Shown here: positions 23,725 to 32,929 of the stretch, piece by piece | How the letters are laid out: the number at the start of each line of letters is the position of its first letter | Position numbering within the stretch: position 1 is the stretch's first letter | From: an uncultured Bacilli bacterium | Lineage (GTDB): Bacteria; Bacillota_I; Bacilli_A; RFN20; DUOF01 | Reading direction: 5' to 3' | NCBI GenBank assembly: GCA_934183255.1 | Contig: CAKPSD010000004.1 | Span: 1-44,287, forward strand | Length of the DNA stretch: 44,287 nucleotides | Notes under the pieces: generated by a model | Told to the model about the DNA's origin: nothing | Seen by the model: only the letters and a program-made list of their open reading frames with translations | Databases searched by the model: none | Position numbers and translations under genes: made by a program

Positions 23725-25665
23725 GTGGCAGCAAAAAATAGTTATAATGAGAGTAGTATCCAAATACTTGAAGGACTAGAAGCAGTTAGAAAACGTCCAG
23801 GTATGTATATTGGATCTACAGATTATCGTGGATTGCATCATCTTGTATGGGAAATAGTAGACAACGCAATTGATGAAGTAATGGCTGGTTATGGTAACAA
23901 AATAACAGTTACTATTTATAAAGATAATTCAATATCTGTATTAGATGAGGGTAGAGGAGTTCCTACAGGAATGCATGCTTCAGGTAAATCTACTCCAGAA
24001 GTTGTTTATACAGTATTACATGCTGGTGGTAAATTTGGTCAAGAAGGTGGATACAAGACATCTAGTGGTTTACATGGTGTTGGTGGCAGTGTAGTTAATG
24101 CTTTATCTACATTTATGGATGTAACTATTTATAGAGATGGGAAAGTTCATCATATACGTTTTGAAAATGGTGGGAAAACAGTTACTCCACTTGAAGTAAT
24201 AGGAAATACATATAGACATGGTACGATGGTTCATTTTAAACCAGATCCAAAAATATTTTCTACTACAGAATTTAATTTTAATACAATAAGTGAAAGACTT
24301 AAGGAAAGTGCTTTTTTATTAAAAGGATTAGAAATAAACTTAATTGATTTAAGAAATGATCGTCAAGAAACATATCATTATGAAAATGGTATGATTGCTT
24401 TTGTTGAATTTATAGATGTATCTAGAACACCTATTAATAATCCTGTTCATTTTGAAGGTAGTGATCCTAATGGTATTACAATGGATGTAGCTTTCCAATA
24501 TTGTGAAGAGTATGATGAAAATACTTTATCTTTTGTTAATAATGTTAGAACTAAAGATGGTGGTACTCATGAAGTTGGATTAAAGAGTGCATTTACTAAA
24601 GCTTTTAATGATTACGCTAGAAAAACAGGCTTATTAAAAGATAAAGATAAGAATCTAGATGGTAATGATATAAGAGAGGGATTAACATCTATTATATCTA
24701 TTAAAGTTCCTGAAAAGTTGCTTCAATTTGAAGGACAAACAAAGTCTAAATTAGGTACTAGTGAGGCAAAAGGTGCTGTAGAAAATATGGTTTATGATAA
24801 ACTTAGTATTTATTTAGACGAGAATAAAGAAGTGGCACAAAACTTAATTAAAAAAGCATTAAAAGCATATCAAGTAAGAGAAGCTGCTAGAAAAGCAAGA
24901 GATGAAGCAAGGGGTATTAAAAAGGCAAAAGTAGAGAAGATACTTAGTGGTAAATTAACACCTGCTCAATCTAAAGAAAAAATTAAAAATGAATTATTCC
25001 TAGTCGAAGGAGATTCAGCTGGTGGTAGTGCAAAGCAAGGTAGAGATAGACATCACCAAGCAATTCTTCCACTTCGTGGTAAAGTTATAAATAGCGAAAA
25101 AACTAAACTTGCTGAATTAATGAAAAATGAAGAAATAGCTACTATTGTTAACACAATGGGCGCTGGCCTTGGTAGCGATTTTAATATAAAAGATGCTAAT
25201 TATGGTAAATTAATTATAATGACCGATGCTGATACAGATGGGGCTCATATTCAAGTATTAATTTTAACATTTGTATATAGATTTATGAGACCTTTAATAG
25301 AAAATCATCGCGTATTTATTGCATGTCCTCCTTTATATAAGATTAGTAAAAATACTAACAAGGGAGAAAAATTTAAATATGCATGGGATGATGAGGAACT
25401 AGCAACTTATAAAAAAGAATTTGGTAATGGTTTTACTATTCAAAGATATAAAGGACTTGGTGAAATGAATTATCATCAATTATGGGAAACAACTATGAAC
25501 CCTGAAACAAGGAGTTTGATTGAAGTTACTATAGATGATGCTATAGCTGCTGAGAGAAGAATTAGTGTATTAATGGGTGATAAAGCTGATATAAGAAGAC
25601 AATGGATAGAAGATAATGTTAAATTTACACTAGAAGACAGTTATACAGAAGGGAGTGCTAATTAA
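23725..25665 (+). CDS. parE: DNA topoisomerase IV subunit B
   Basis: Protein of 646 residues with the full type IIA B-subunit layout. The GHKL ATPase has 'VRKRPGMYIGSTDYRGLHHL', 'WEIVDNAIDEVMAGYG' and 'DEGRGVPTGMH', with the second glycine-rich motif 'SSGLHGVGGSVVNALS'. The transducer domain with 'QTKSKLGTSE' comes next. The TOPRIM domain shows 'LVEGDSAGGSAKQGRDR' and 'IMTDADTDGAHIQVL', and the C-terminal 'QRYKGLGEMNYHQLWETTM' completes it. It decatenates chromosomes together with ParC. The GTG at 23725 is chosen because AAGGGAG (23710-23716) then becomes the ribosome binding site; the ATG at 23707 lies ahead of it. ParE rather than GyrB is inferred from the plsY-parE-parC order. Confidence 0.93.
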   Translation: MAAKNSYNESSIQILEGLEAVRKRPGMYIGSTDYRGLHHLVWEIVDNAIDEVMAGYGNKITVTIYKDNSISVLDEGRGVPTGMHASGKSTPEVVYTVLHAGGKFGQEGGYKTSSGLHGVGGSVVNALSTFMDVTIYRDGKVHHIRFENGGKTVTPLEVIGNTYRHGTMVHFKPDPKIFSTTEFNFNTISERLKESAFLLKGLEINLIDLRNDRQETYHYENGMIAFVEFIDVSRTPINNPVHFEGSDPNGITMDVAFQYCEEYDENTLSFVNNVRTKDGGTHEVGLKSAFTKAFNDYARKTGLLKDKDKNLDGNDIREGLTSIISIKVPEKLLQFEGQTKSKLGTSEAKGAVENMVYDKLSIYLDENKEVAQNLIKKALKAYQVREAARKARDEARGIKKAKVEKILSGKLTPAQSKEKIKNELFLVEGDSAGGSAKQGRDRHHQAILPLRGKVINSEKTKLAELMKNEEIATIVNTMGAGLGSDFNIKDANYGKLIIMTDADTDGAHIQVLILTFVYRFMRPLIENHRVFIACPPLYKISKNTNKGEKFKYAWDDEELATYKKEFGNGFTIQRYKGLGEMNYHQLWETTMNPETRSLIEVTIDDAIAAERRISVLMGDKADIRRQWIEDNVKFTLEDSYTEGSAN

Positions 25666-28223
25666 TGAGTGATAAGAATTTAGTATTTCCTTTAGAGGAT
25701 ATATTTGGCGATAGATTTGGCAAGTACTCTAAATATATTATTCAAGATAGAGCTCTTCCAGATGTTAGAGATGGATTAAAGCCTGTTCAAAGAAGAATAT
25801 TATATGCAATGCATGTTGAAGGTAATACATATAATAAGCCTACTAGAAAAAGTGCAAAAACTGTAGGTGTTGTTATTGGTAATTACCATCCTCATGGTGA
25901 TACTAGTGTGTATGATGCAATGGTAAGAATGTCTCAATGGTGGAAACAAAATGCTCCTTTAATTGATATGCAAGGTAACAATGGATCTATTGATAATGAC
26001 CCTGCAGCAGCTATGCGTTATACTGAAGCAAGACTTAGTCAAATATCAGGAGAACTATTAAAAGATATTGATAAAGATACTGTTACAATGGCGTATACTT
26101 TTGATGATACATCATTAGAGCCAACTGTTTTACCTTGTAGATTTCCAAATTTACTTGTAAATGGTGCAAAAGGTATTGCTGCTGGTTATGCAACTGAAAT
26201 ACCCCCTCATAATTTAGGCGAAGTTATTGATGCTACTGTATATCGTATAAAAAATCCTAAATGTACTACAGAAGATTTAATGGAATATATTAAAGGTCCT
26301 GATTTTCCTACAGGTGGTATAGTTCAAGGAAAAGATGGAATATTAGAAGCATTTAAAACTGGTAGAGGTAAATGTGTTGTTAAATCTAAAACTGAAATAG
26401 TAGAAAATAAGAATGAAAAACAAATTATTATTACAGAAATTCCTTTTGAAGTTGTTAAAAGCGATTTAGTTAGAAGTATAGATCAGTTAGTATTTGATAA
26501 AAAAGTTGATGGTATAATTGAAGTTAGAGATGAGTCTGATAAAGAAGTAGGACTTAGAATTGCTATAGATTTAAAGAAAGATGTAGATGCTAATGTTATA
26601 TTAAATTATTTAATGAAACAAACATCTTTGCAAATTAATTATAACTATAATGTTATAGCTATAGCTAATAAGAGACCTATGTTAATGCCTTTAACTGGTT
26701 TACTTGATGCCTATATTAATCACCAAATTGATGTTGATACAAGAAGAACTGTTTTTGAATTAAATAAAGCAAAAGCTCGTTTGCATATAATTGAAGGTTT
26801 AATTATTGCTATTAATAATTTAGATGAAGTAATTAAATTAATTAGATCTAGTAAAGATAAAGGTGAATGTAAAACTAGACTACAAGAAAGATTTGCTTTA
26901 AGTGAGAAACAATCAGAAGCAGTAGTTACTATGCAACTTTATAGATTATCATCTACTGATGTTACTATGTTAAAGGAAGAAGAAAGTAATCTAGAAGAAT
27001 TGTGTGTTGAATTAAATGCTTTATTAGAAGATGATAAGAAAATGAAAAAACTTATTATTAGTGAATTAAATGAAGTAAAAAAGGCATATGCAACTGAAAG
27101 AAAAAGTGAAATACAAGAAGAAGTTGATGATTTAGTAATTGATAAGATGGCTATGGTATCTAAGGAAGAAGTAATGGTAAGTATTACTAGAAAAGGATAT
27201 TGTAAGAGATCTTCGATGAAATCTTATAGTGCAAGTGAAGGTGTTTTGCCTGCTACTAAGGAAAATGATTTAATAGTAAGTATAACTAAGGCTATGACAA
27301 CAGATACACTATTACTATTTACTAATAAAGGTAATTATTTATATATTCCTGTATATGAATTAAATGAAGGAAAATGGAAAGATGAAGGAGTTCATATAAA
27401 TAATATAGTTACTTTAACTAGTGAAGAATATATTATTAGCGCATTGTTAGTAAAAGACTTTAATAAAGATATTAATATTGTTATGGTTTCTAAGAATGGT
27501 ATTGTTAAAAGAACTAGTCTAGAAGAATTTAAGGCACAAAGGTATACTAAACCTATAAAATGCATGGGGCTTAAATCAGATGATGCAATGGTTGGTGCTA
27601 GTTATAGTGATGGTGATAGTGAAATTGTAGTAGTTAGTGAAACTGGTAATGCTTTAAGATATCATGAAAATGGTGTTCCTTTACTTGGAATTAAATCAAG
27701 TGGTGTTAAAGCTGTTAGTGATATTAGTAAAACAGGCCATATTGTTGGAAGTGTTGTACTAACTAATGAATCTACTAGATTAATGTATTTAGTAACTGAT
27801 AAGGGTGGACATAAAGTAATTAACCCTCGCAATATTAATTTAACTTTAAGAACTAATAAGGCTACTCCTGTTTATAAATGCTTTAAATCAGATCCTCATA
27901 AGGTTGTTGGAGTAGGATTTGTAAATGAAGAAAAGAAAGCTTATGCCTTAACTAATAAGAATGAAACATTAGAAGTTGATATTAGTGAAAGAGCACAACC
28001 TTTTGATAAAAATATTAGGGGTGAATTAGAATTAAAGGATAAAGAGTTAGTTATTTTAACTTCTACTAATGAAGTTTGTGTAGTAAGCAAAGATACTCTA
28101 ACATATCATATAGAGGAGCAATTTACTATAGATAAAAAGGAAGAAAAAGAAGAAGTAGAAGAAAAACAAGATGAAAATTATGAAAAAATTTCTATAATGG
28201 ATTTACTTGGTGACGATTTTTAA
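25665..28223 (+). CDS. parC: DNA topoisomerase IV subunit A
   Basis: Protein of 852 residues. The N-terminal breakage-reunion domain shows 'DRALPDVRDGLKPVQRRILY' (about residues 28-47), 'KTVGVVIGNYHPHGDTSVYD' and the catalytic tyrosine in 'AAAMRYTEARLS' (about 124). The central tower and coiled-coil run to about residue 490. The C-terminal half is a degenerate beta-pinwheel of DNA-wrapping repeats ('VSITRKGYCKR', 'LLLFTNKGNYLYIP', 'VMVSKNGIVKRTSL', 'VVVSETGNALRY', 'YLVTDKGGHKV'). The region just after 'DAYINHQ' is also family typical. No clear GyrA box was seen, supporting ParC. It overlaps parE by one base (TAATG). Confidence 0.93.
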   Translation: MSDKNLVFPLEDIFGDRFGKYSKYIIQDRALPDVRDGLKPVQRRILYAMHVEGNTYNKPTRKSAKTVGVVIGNYHPHGDTSVYDAMVRMSQWWKQNAPLIDMQGNNGSIDNDPAAAMRYTEARLSQISGELLKDIDKDTVTMAYTFDDTSLEPTVLPCRFPNLLVNGAKGIAAGYATEIPPHNLGEVIDATVYRIKNPKCTTEDLMEYIKGPDFPTGGIVQGKDGILEAFKTGRGKCVVKSKTEIVENKNEKQIIITEIPFEVVKSDLVRSIDQLVFDKKVDGIIEVRDESDKEVGLRIAIDLKKDVDANVILNYLMKQTSLQINYNYNVIAIANKRPMLMPLTGLLDAYINHQIDVDTRRTVFELNKAKARLHIIEGLIIAINNLDEVIKLIRSSKDKGECKTRLQERFALSEKQSEAVVTMQLYRLSSTDVTMLKEEESNLEELCVELNALLEDDKKMKKLIISELNEVKKAYATERKSEIQEEVDDLVIDKMAMVSKEEVMVSITRKGYCKRSSMKSYSASEGVLPATKENDLIVSITKAMTTDTLLLFTNKGNYLYIPVYELNEGKWKDEGVHINNIVTLTSEEYIISALLVKDFNKDINIVMVSKNGIVKRTSLEEFKAQRYTKPIKCMGLKSDDAMVGASYSDGDSEIVVVSETGNALRYHENGVPLLGIKSSGVKAVSDISKTGHIVGSVVLTNESTRLMYLVTDKGGHKVINPRNINLTLRTNKATPVYKCFKSDPHKVVGVGFVNEEKKAYALTNKNETLEVDISERAQPFDKNIRGELELKDKELVILTSTNEVCVVSKDTLTYHIEEQFTIDKKEEKEEVEEKQDENYEKISIMDLLGDDF

Positions 28224-28261
28224 ATAAAATAAATAGTGTGTGTTTTTTGGGAGGAATGTAA

Positions 28262-29107
28262 ATGAATAAAGTTATTATATTATCTGATAGTACATGTGAT
28301 TTGTCAGAAAAACTTATTAAGGAAAATGATGTTAAATTAGTTTCATTATATGTATCTTTTGATTCTGATATATATAAAGATGGAGAAGAAATAGTTCCTT
28401 CTAAATTATATGAGTTAGTAAAAGAAAGAAAAGAGTTGCCAAAAACATCTGCATGTTCAATAGGAGATTTTATTGTAGCATTTAAAAAATATTTAGATGA
28501 AGGGTATGATGTTTTTTATATTGGTATAGGAAGTAAATTGTCATCTACATATAATAATGCATTAGCAGCAAAACAGGAGTTAAATACAGAAAGAATTCAA
28601 ATTAGTGATAGTGGTAATTTATCATCAGGAACAGGGCTTTTAGTATTAAAGGCTTGCGAGTTTGCTAGAAATGGCAAAAATGTAAAAGAGATTAAAGAAG
28701 AAATTGATAAACTAGTTCCTAATGTTAGATCTAAATTTGCTGTAGAATCATTAGAGTACCTTCATAAAGGTGGTAGATGTAGTGGAGTTGCTAGATTTTT
28801 TGGAACTATGGCAAGACTTAAACCTGTTATTATTGTTGAAGATGGTAAAATGAGTGTTTTAGCAAAACCAATTGGTAAAAGAAGAGCACTTCAAGTTATG
28901 ATTGATGATATTGTAAGTAATAAAGATAGTATTTATAATGATTGTGTTATGGTTACTCATACATATGCTGATGAAGATGCAGCTTACTTAAAAGAAGTTC
29001 TTGCTAAAGAAGTTCCAAATGCTCATGTTGAAGAAACTCATGCTGGATGTGTAATTAGTTCGCATTGTGGAAAGGGAACTATAGGAATTTTATATATTTT
29101 AAAATAA
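28262..29107 (+). CDS. DegV family fatty acid-binding protein
   Basis: Protein of 281 residues, typical DegV/FakB. These cytoplasmic proteins hold a fatty acid for phosphorylation by FakA, feeding acyl-phosphate to PlsY. 'ILSDSTCDLSEKL' (residues 5-17), 'PKTSACSIGDF', 'IGIGSKLSSTYNNALAAKQ' and 'ISDSGNLSSGTGLLVLKA' are family motifs of the lipid-binding domain. 'ESLEYLHKGGRCSGVARFFG' and 'KPVIIVEDGKMSVLAK' form the second domain. Strong ribosome binding site GGGAGGA. No fakA is visible in the window, but plsY is nearby, so a role in the same lipid path is plausible (inference). A GAAA-loop terminator follows. Confidence 0.92.
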   Translation: MNKVIILSDSTCDLSEKLIKENDVKLVSLYVSFDSDIYKDGEEIVPSKLYELVKERKELPKTSACSIGDFIVAFKKYLDEGYDVFYIGIGSKLSSTYNNALAAKQELNTERIQISDSGNLSSGTGLLVLKACEFARNGKNVKEIKEEIDKLVPNVRSKFAVESLEYLHKGGRCSGVARFFGTMARLKPVIIVEDGKMSVLAKPIGKRRALQVMIDDIVSNKDSIYNDCVMVTHTYADEDAAYLKEVLAKEVPNAHVEETHAGCVISSHCGKGTIGILYILK

Positions 29108-29124
29108 AGCCGAAAGGCTTTTTT
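29106..29124 (+). terminator. intrinsic terminator after degV
   Basis: AAAGCC (29106-29111), GAAA tetraloop, GGCTTT (29116-29121) and a T run to 29124, directly behind the degV stop codon. Confidence 0.88.
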
Positions 29125-29165
29125 ATTTTGACTCTAAAAAAGTTGTTTATTTTTTGATGAGCCTT

Positions 29166-29174
29166 TGATATAAT
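29166..29174 (+). promoter_or_regulatory. extended -10 promoter of the 22-residue repeat protein gene
   Basis: TGATATAAT at 29166-29174, the same TGn-extended -10 sequence as in front of ruvX. It lies 28 bases before the ATG at 29203; the ribosome binding site is AAGGGTGAT. Confidence 0.5.
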
Positions 29175-29202
29175 TATGTTGCTAATGAAAAGGGTGATAT
29201 AA

Positions 29203-30633
29203 ATGGGATTAATTGATAAAATCAGACAATACAATAAAAATAAAAAAATAGAAAAGATAAAAAATAATCCTGATTATATTTTGAAAATAAAAGAACCAAG
29301 TGAAGAGTTTATGCTTACAGCTATTAATAGTCATGAAGATACTATTAGTAAATATCCAAATATATCTGAAAAATATCAACTAGCTCACATAAAAAGATGG
29401 GGTGGGAATAGTGTGTTTAAAATTGTACATCCTACTGATAATGTGTTAATTGAAGCTATAAAAGATAATTTTAATGTATTTTATAAATTAAACAATCCAA
29501 GCAATTATGTATGTAAAGCAGCTATGAATCTTAAATTAGAATGTTTTTTGAAAATTAAAAATGTTAACGAAGAATTGAGAGAATATGCAGTTAATAAAGA
29601 TCCTAGAATGATTAAATTTATTAAAAATCCTAGTGAGAACATTCAAATGTTAGCTGTATCTAAAGATGTTAGAACAGCTAAATTAGTTCCTTATTTATGT
29701 GAAAATGCACAAAAATATCTAGTAAAAAGAAATTTAAATTATATTAGATATATTAATAATCCTACTGATGATGTTATTGTTAGTGTTGCTAAAAATAGAT
29801 GTGAAGCCTTACAATATGTTTCTAAAATGAGTGATGAATTAATGGACAGGTTAATTAAAACTAATATATTTAGCTTTCCTTATTTAATTAATCCACCAGA
29901 AAGTGTACAGCTATATGCAGTAGGAATGAATGCTCATTATATAACTTTAATTAATAATCCAAGTGATGCAGTAGCATTAAGAGCAATTTCTAGATGTACA
30001 GATGTTACTAAATATGTTCCTAATTTATCGCAAGAAAATCAATATAAACTTATAGATATGAGTTGGAGATTTTATCCTCTTATTCCTGAGCCAACAAGAA
30101 AAACTAAATTATACCTTATTGATAGATATGCATATGCAATTGAATATATAGAAAATCCTGATGAAGAAATGCAAATGAAGGCAGTTAAGGGTAGTGCTTT
30201 TTCTATTCAACATATAGAAAATCCTACAATAGAAGCCCAATTATATGCAGTTAAAAAGAATGGATATATCATACAAGTTATAAAAGACCCATGTGAAGAA
30301 GTTCAAATGGAAGCTGTAAAAAATGAAAAGGATGCTATTAAGTTTATAGAAAATCCCACAATAAAAGTTGAACAATATGTTATAAGTAATGATTATAGAC
30401 TTATTGCTAGAATTAAAAATCCAAGTGAAAAGATTCAAAAAGAAGCATTAAATAGAAATTTAAATGCAATTAATTATATTAAAAATCCAAGTGAAAAGAT
30501 TCAAAAATATTTTATAGATAATTTTGAAAAACTAGAGGATAAAGATAAAAGAGCAATATATGCTAAATTAAAAGAACATGATACACATTTAGCAAATAAG
30601 GCATTTCCTTTTATTAAGAAAAACCGTAGATAA
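29203..30633 (+). CDS. protein of tandem 22-residue 'I-N-P' helical repeats
   Basis: Protein of 476 residues, almost entirely tandem repeats. The C-terminal ones are regular units of 22 residues beginning I(E/K)NP, for example 'IENPDEEMQMKAVKGSAFSI' and 'IENPTIEAQLYAVKKNGYII', five in a row from about residue 316, then a partial sixth. Earlier units (from about residue 25) are more diverged ('IKEPSEEFMLTAI', 'INNPTDDVIVSVAKNR', 'INPPESVQLYAVGMNAHY'). Each unit probably makes one or two helices that stack into a solenoid, which usually means protein or nucleic acid binding. There is no signal peptide or membrane helix, so it is cytoplasmic. Similar repeat proteins occur in gut Bacillota and their phages; no function is known to me. 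It has its own promoter and terminator. Confidence 0.7.
   Translation: MGLIDKIRQYNKNKKIEKIKNNPDYILKIKEPSEEFMLTAINSHEDTISKYPNISEKYQLAHIKRWGGNSVFKIVHPTDNVLIEAIKDNFNVFYKLNNPSNYVCKAAMNLKLECFLKIKNVNEELREYAVNKDPRMIKFIKNPSENIQMLAVSKDVRTAKLVPYLCENAQKYLVKRNLNYIRYINNPTDDVIVSVAKNRCEALQYVSKMSDELMDRLIKTNIFSFPYLINPPESVQLYAVGMNAHYITLINNPSDAVALRAISRCTDVTKYVPNLSQENQYKLIDMSWRFYPLIPEPTRKTKLYLIDRYAYAIEYIENPDEEMQMKAVKGSAFSIQHIENPTIEAQLYAVKKNGYIIQVIKDPCEEVQMEAVKNEKDAIKFIENPTIKVEQYVISNDYRLIARIKNPSEKIQKEALNRNLNAINYIKNPSEKIQKYFIDNFEKLEDKDKRAIYAKLKEHDTHLANKAFPFIKKNRR
30412..30507 (+). repeat. 30-base perfect direct repeat inside the repeat gene
   Basis: The same 30 bases occur at 30412-30441 and 30478-30507, exactly 66 bases (22 codons) apart. 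Other repeat units are diverged at DNA level, so this pair is a recent duplication or gene conversion of one unit. Confidence 0.9.
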
Positions 30634-30641
30634 TATTATAA

Positions 30642-30669
30642 AAAAAGAAGAATTGTAATTCTTCTTTTT
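30642..30669. terminator. bidirectional intrinsic terminator
   Basis: AAAAAGAAGAATT (30642-30654) and AATTCTTCTTTTT (30657-30669) form a 13-bp inverted repeat between the converging repeat-protein gene and gltX. Confidence 0.88.
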
Positions 30670-30674
30670 AATTA

Positions 30675-32339
30675 TTATTTTAATAAGTTAATTACTTTAT
30701 TAACTCTTTTCTCATATCTATCTTTACCTAAAATTTGTAGAATATTGTATAAGTTAGGTGATTTAGTTTTTGTACACATAGCAATTCTTATGATTGAAGC
30801 AACATCACCAATATGTCCTTTATAAGCTTCTTTATTTTTCTTATATTCTTTTACATTATCACAGAATCCACACTTAACTGCAATTTTCTTTAAATTATTA
30901 AACCATTCTGTTTCATCTAAAGTAGTATCATTATCTTTTAAGAAAGTTTCTAAAACATTTATTGTATCTTCTTTGCTAATTGATTCATTAAAAGGTAATG
31001 GTTCTTTTAACATTTCGTTATAGTATTTGTCATAAAAGAACAAAATACTTTCTTTTATATCACTATATTTTTCATAATCTTTACGTGGTTTTTCTATTTC
31101 TCTTTCAATATTCATTATTTCTTCAAAATAATTTCTATCTTGATCAATAATTTCTTTTAATTCACTATCATACATAGATGCCCATTTATATGTTTCATTA
31201 GTGATTTCTTTTTTATCCATTCTAGATAATACTTCTTTACATATATTTTTAATTTTATCTAAATCAAATAATGCTCCATCAACTGAGAATTTTTCAAATG
31301 ATAGTTTAAAGTCATGTAAATCAGCTTTTGGGTTTTCCATTCTCCATTCTTCAAAGTTAGAATTAATAAGAGTTAATAAGTATTCCATTAATCCAGATTG
31401 AGGATAACCATTATCTAAGAAGAAGGAAACAGCAGCTTCAGCATCTAATCTTTTTGATAATTTTCTTCTTGAACCATTCTCACCAATTTTCATTACAACT
31501 GGTAAGTGAGCATATTTAGGAAATTCCCAATTCATTGTTTTAAATAATTCATAGTGAATAGGCAAAGAAGGTAACCATTCCTCACCTCTAATTACTAAAT
31601 TAGTACGCATGAAGTGATCATCAACTAAGTGAGCAAAGTGATATGTAGGAAGACCATCACCTTTTCTAATTACTATATCTAAATCGTTTTCTGTTAAATC
31701 TAGTTTTCCTCTTATTTCATCATAAATTGTAATTTTGTTATTTTCGTTTCCACTAGATTTAAATCTTATTATGTATTGCTCACCATTTTTTATTCTTCCA
31801 ATGGCTTCATCTGGAGTAATTGAATGAAATTTAGCATATTTTCCATAATATCCAGGTCTTATTTTTTTCTTTTCTTGCATTCTTCTTAATTCTTCAAGTT
31901 CTTCGCTTGAACAGAAGCAAGGATAAGCTTTTCCTTGTCTTATTAATTCTTTTATTACAATGTCATAGATGTGAGATCTTTTTGATTGAGTATATGGGGC
32001 ATAATTTCCTTTTTCACTGTCTCCTAAATAGCCTTCATCTGGAACGATACCAAATTTTGCTAATTCATTTAAAAGAGTATTACCACTTCCTACGATTTCT
32101 CTTTTTTGATCTGTATCTTCTAGTCTAATAAAGAATACTCCATCAGTTTGTTTTGCAAACCAATAATTTACAATTGTTGTAAATAAAGAACCTGAATGTA
32201 AAAATCCAGTAGGTGAGGGTGCAAATCTAGTTACAAATGCTCCTTCTTTTAAATTTCTTTTTGGATATCTTTTTTCTAAATCATCTATAGTTTCAGTAAT
32301 ATTTGGAAATATTAAATTAGCTAAGTCATTATAATTCAT
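30675..32339 (-). CDS. gltX: glutamate--tRNA ligase
   Basis: Class I aminoacyl-tRNA synthetase of 554 residues, longer than the roughly 480 residues of standard bacterial GltX. The HIGH-like motif is in 'TRFAPSPTGFLHSGSLFTTI' (about residues 37-56). 'FFIRLEDTDQKRE' follows, then 'VIRGEEWLPSLPIHYELF' and the KMSKS-like 'GSRRKLSKRLDAEAAV' (about residue 293). The C-terminal anticodon-binding part is helical. It attaches glutamate to tRNA-Glu, and perhaps to tRNA-Gln if a GatCAB route exists (inference; no glnS is seen here). The ATG at 32339 has GAAGG upstream. It is divergent from ogt. Confidence 0.95.
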   Translation of the reverse strand: MNYNDLANLIFPNITETIDDLEKRYPKRNLKEGAFVTRFAPSPTGFLHSGSLFTTIVNYWFAKQTDGVFFIRLEDTDQKREIVGSGNTLLNELAKFGIVPDEGYLGDSEKGNYAPYTQSKRSHIYDIVIKELIRQGKAYPCFCSSEELEELRRMQEKKKIRPGYYGKYAKFHSITPDEAIGRIKNGEQYIIRFKSSGNENNKITIYDEIRGKLDLTENDLDIVIRKGDGLPTYHFAHLVDDHFMRTNLVIRGEEWLPSLPIHYELFKTMNWEFPKYAHLPVVMKIGENGSRRKLSKRLDAEAAVSFFLDNGYPQSGLMEYLLTLINSNFEEWRMENPKADLHDFKLSFEKFSVDGALFDLDKIKNICKEVLSRMDKKEITNETYKWASMYDSELKEIIDQDRNYFEEIMNIEREIEKPRKDYEKYSDIKESILFFYDKYYNEMLKEPLPFNESISKEDTINVLETFLKDNDTTLDETEWFNNLKKIAVKCGFCDNVKEYKKNKEAYKGHIGDVASIIRIAMCTKTKSPNLYNILQILGKDRYEKRVNKVINLLK

Positions 32340-32440
32340 AAAAAACCTTCTTTCGCTTTGTTATTATAACAAAATGTTATATAAAAATCATTATTAAGAT
32401 TTAAAATTATAGTAAAATTATGATATATGGAGTGATTTAA

Positions 32441-32902
32441 ATGCTTTATTATTTTTATGATACTATTTATGGAAGATTATATATTGTTGAAGAAAGTGGA
32501 AAGATTGTTTCAATAACTTATAAAAAAAAATATATAAAAGGTGAATGTAAAGAAACAGAAACTATCAAATTTGCTTACAAAGAAGTAAATGAATATTTAA
32601 AAAGAAAATTAAAAACATTTTCCTTTAAATATAAATTAACAGGCACTGATTTTCAAAATAAAGTATGGATGGAACTTGCTAAAATAGAATATGGAAAAAC
32701 TAAATCATATAAAGAAATTGGTGATAATATAGGAATAAGAGGATATAGAGCAATTGGAAATGCTTGTAATAAAAATGAATTGTTATTTGTTATTCCTTGT
32801 CATAGAGTAGTAGGTACTAGTAGCATTGGTGGGTTTGCTTTAGGGGTAGATATGAAAAAAAGTTTATTAGAGATGGAACAAAAAAGTATTAAAAGAGTAT
32901 AA
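32441..32902 (+). CDS. ogt: methylated-DNA--protein-cysteine methyltransferase (Ogt/MGMT)
   Basis: Protein of 153 residues, usual for Ogt. It removes alkyl groups from O6-guanine (and O4-thymine) in DNA by taking them on one cysteine, a single-use repair. The catalytic cysteine is in 'LLFVIPCHRVVGTSSIGGFA' (PCHRV motif, about residue 121). 'FQNKVWMELAKIEYGKTKSY' then 'KEIGDNIG..RAIGNACNKN' is the DNA-binding winged helix with the Tyr and Arg used for base flipping. The N-terminal domain is short and diverged. The metal ATPase gene follows after 27 bases, so they may share a transcript. Confidence 0.95.
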   Translation: MLYYFYDTIYGRLYIVEESGKIVSITYKKKYIKGECKETETIKFAYKEVNEYLKRKLKTFSFKYKLTGTDFQNKVWMELAKIEYGKTKSYKEIGDNIGIRGYRAIGNACNKNELLFVIPCHRVVGTSSIGGFALGVDMKKSLLEMEQKSIKRV

Positions 32903-32929
32903 TGATATTTGCGATTAGGAGGAATAAGT

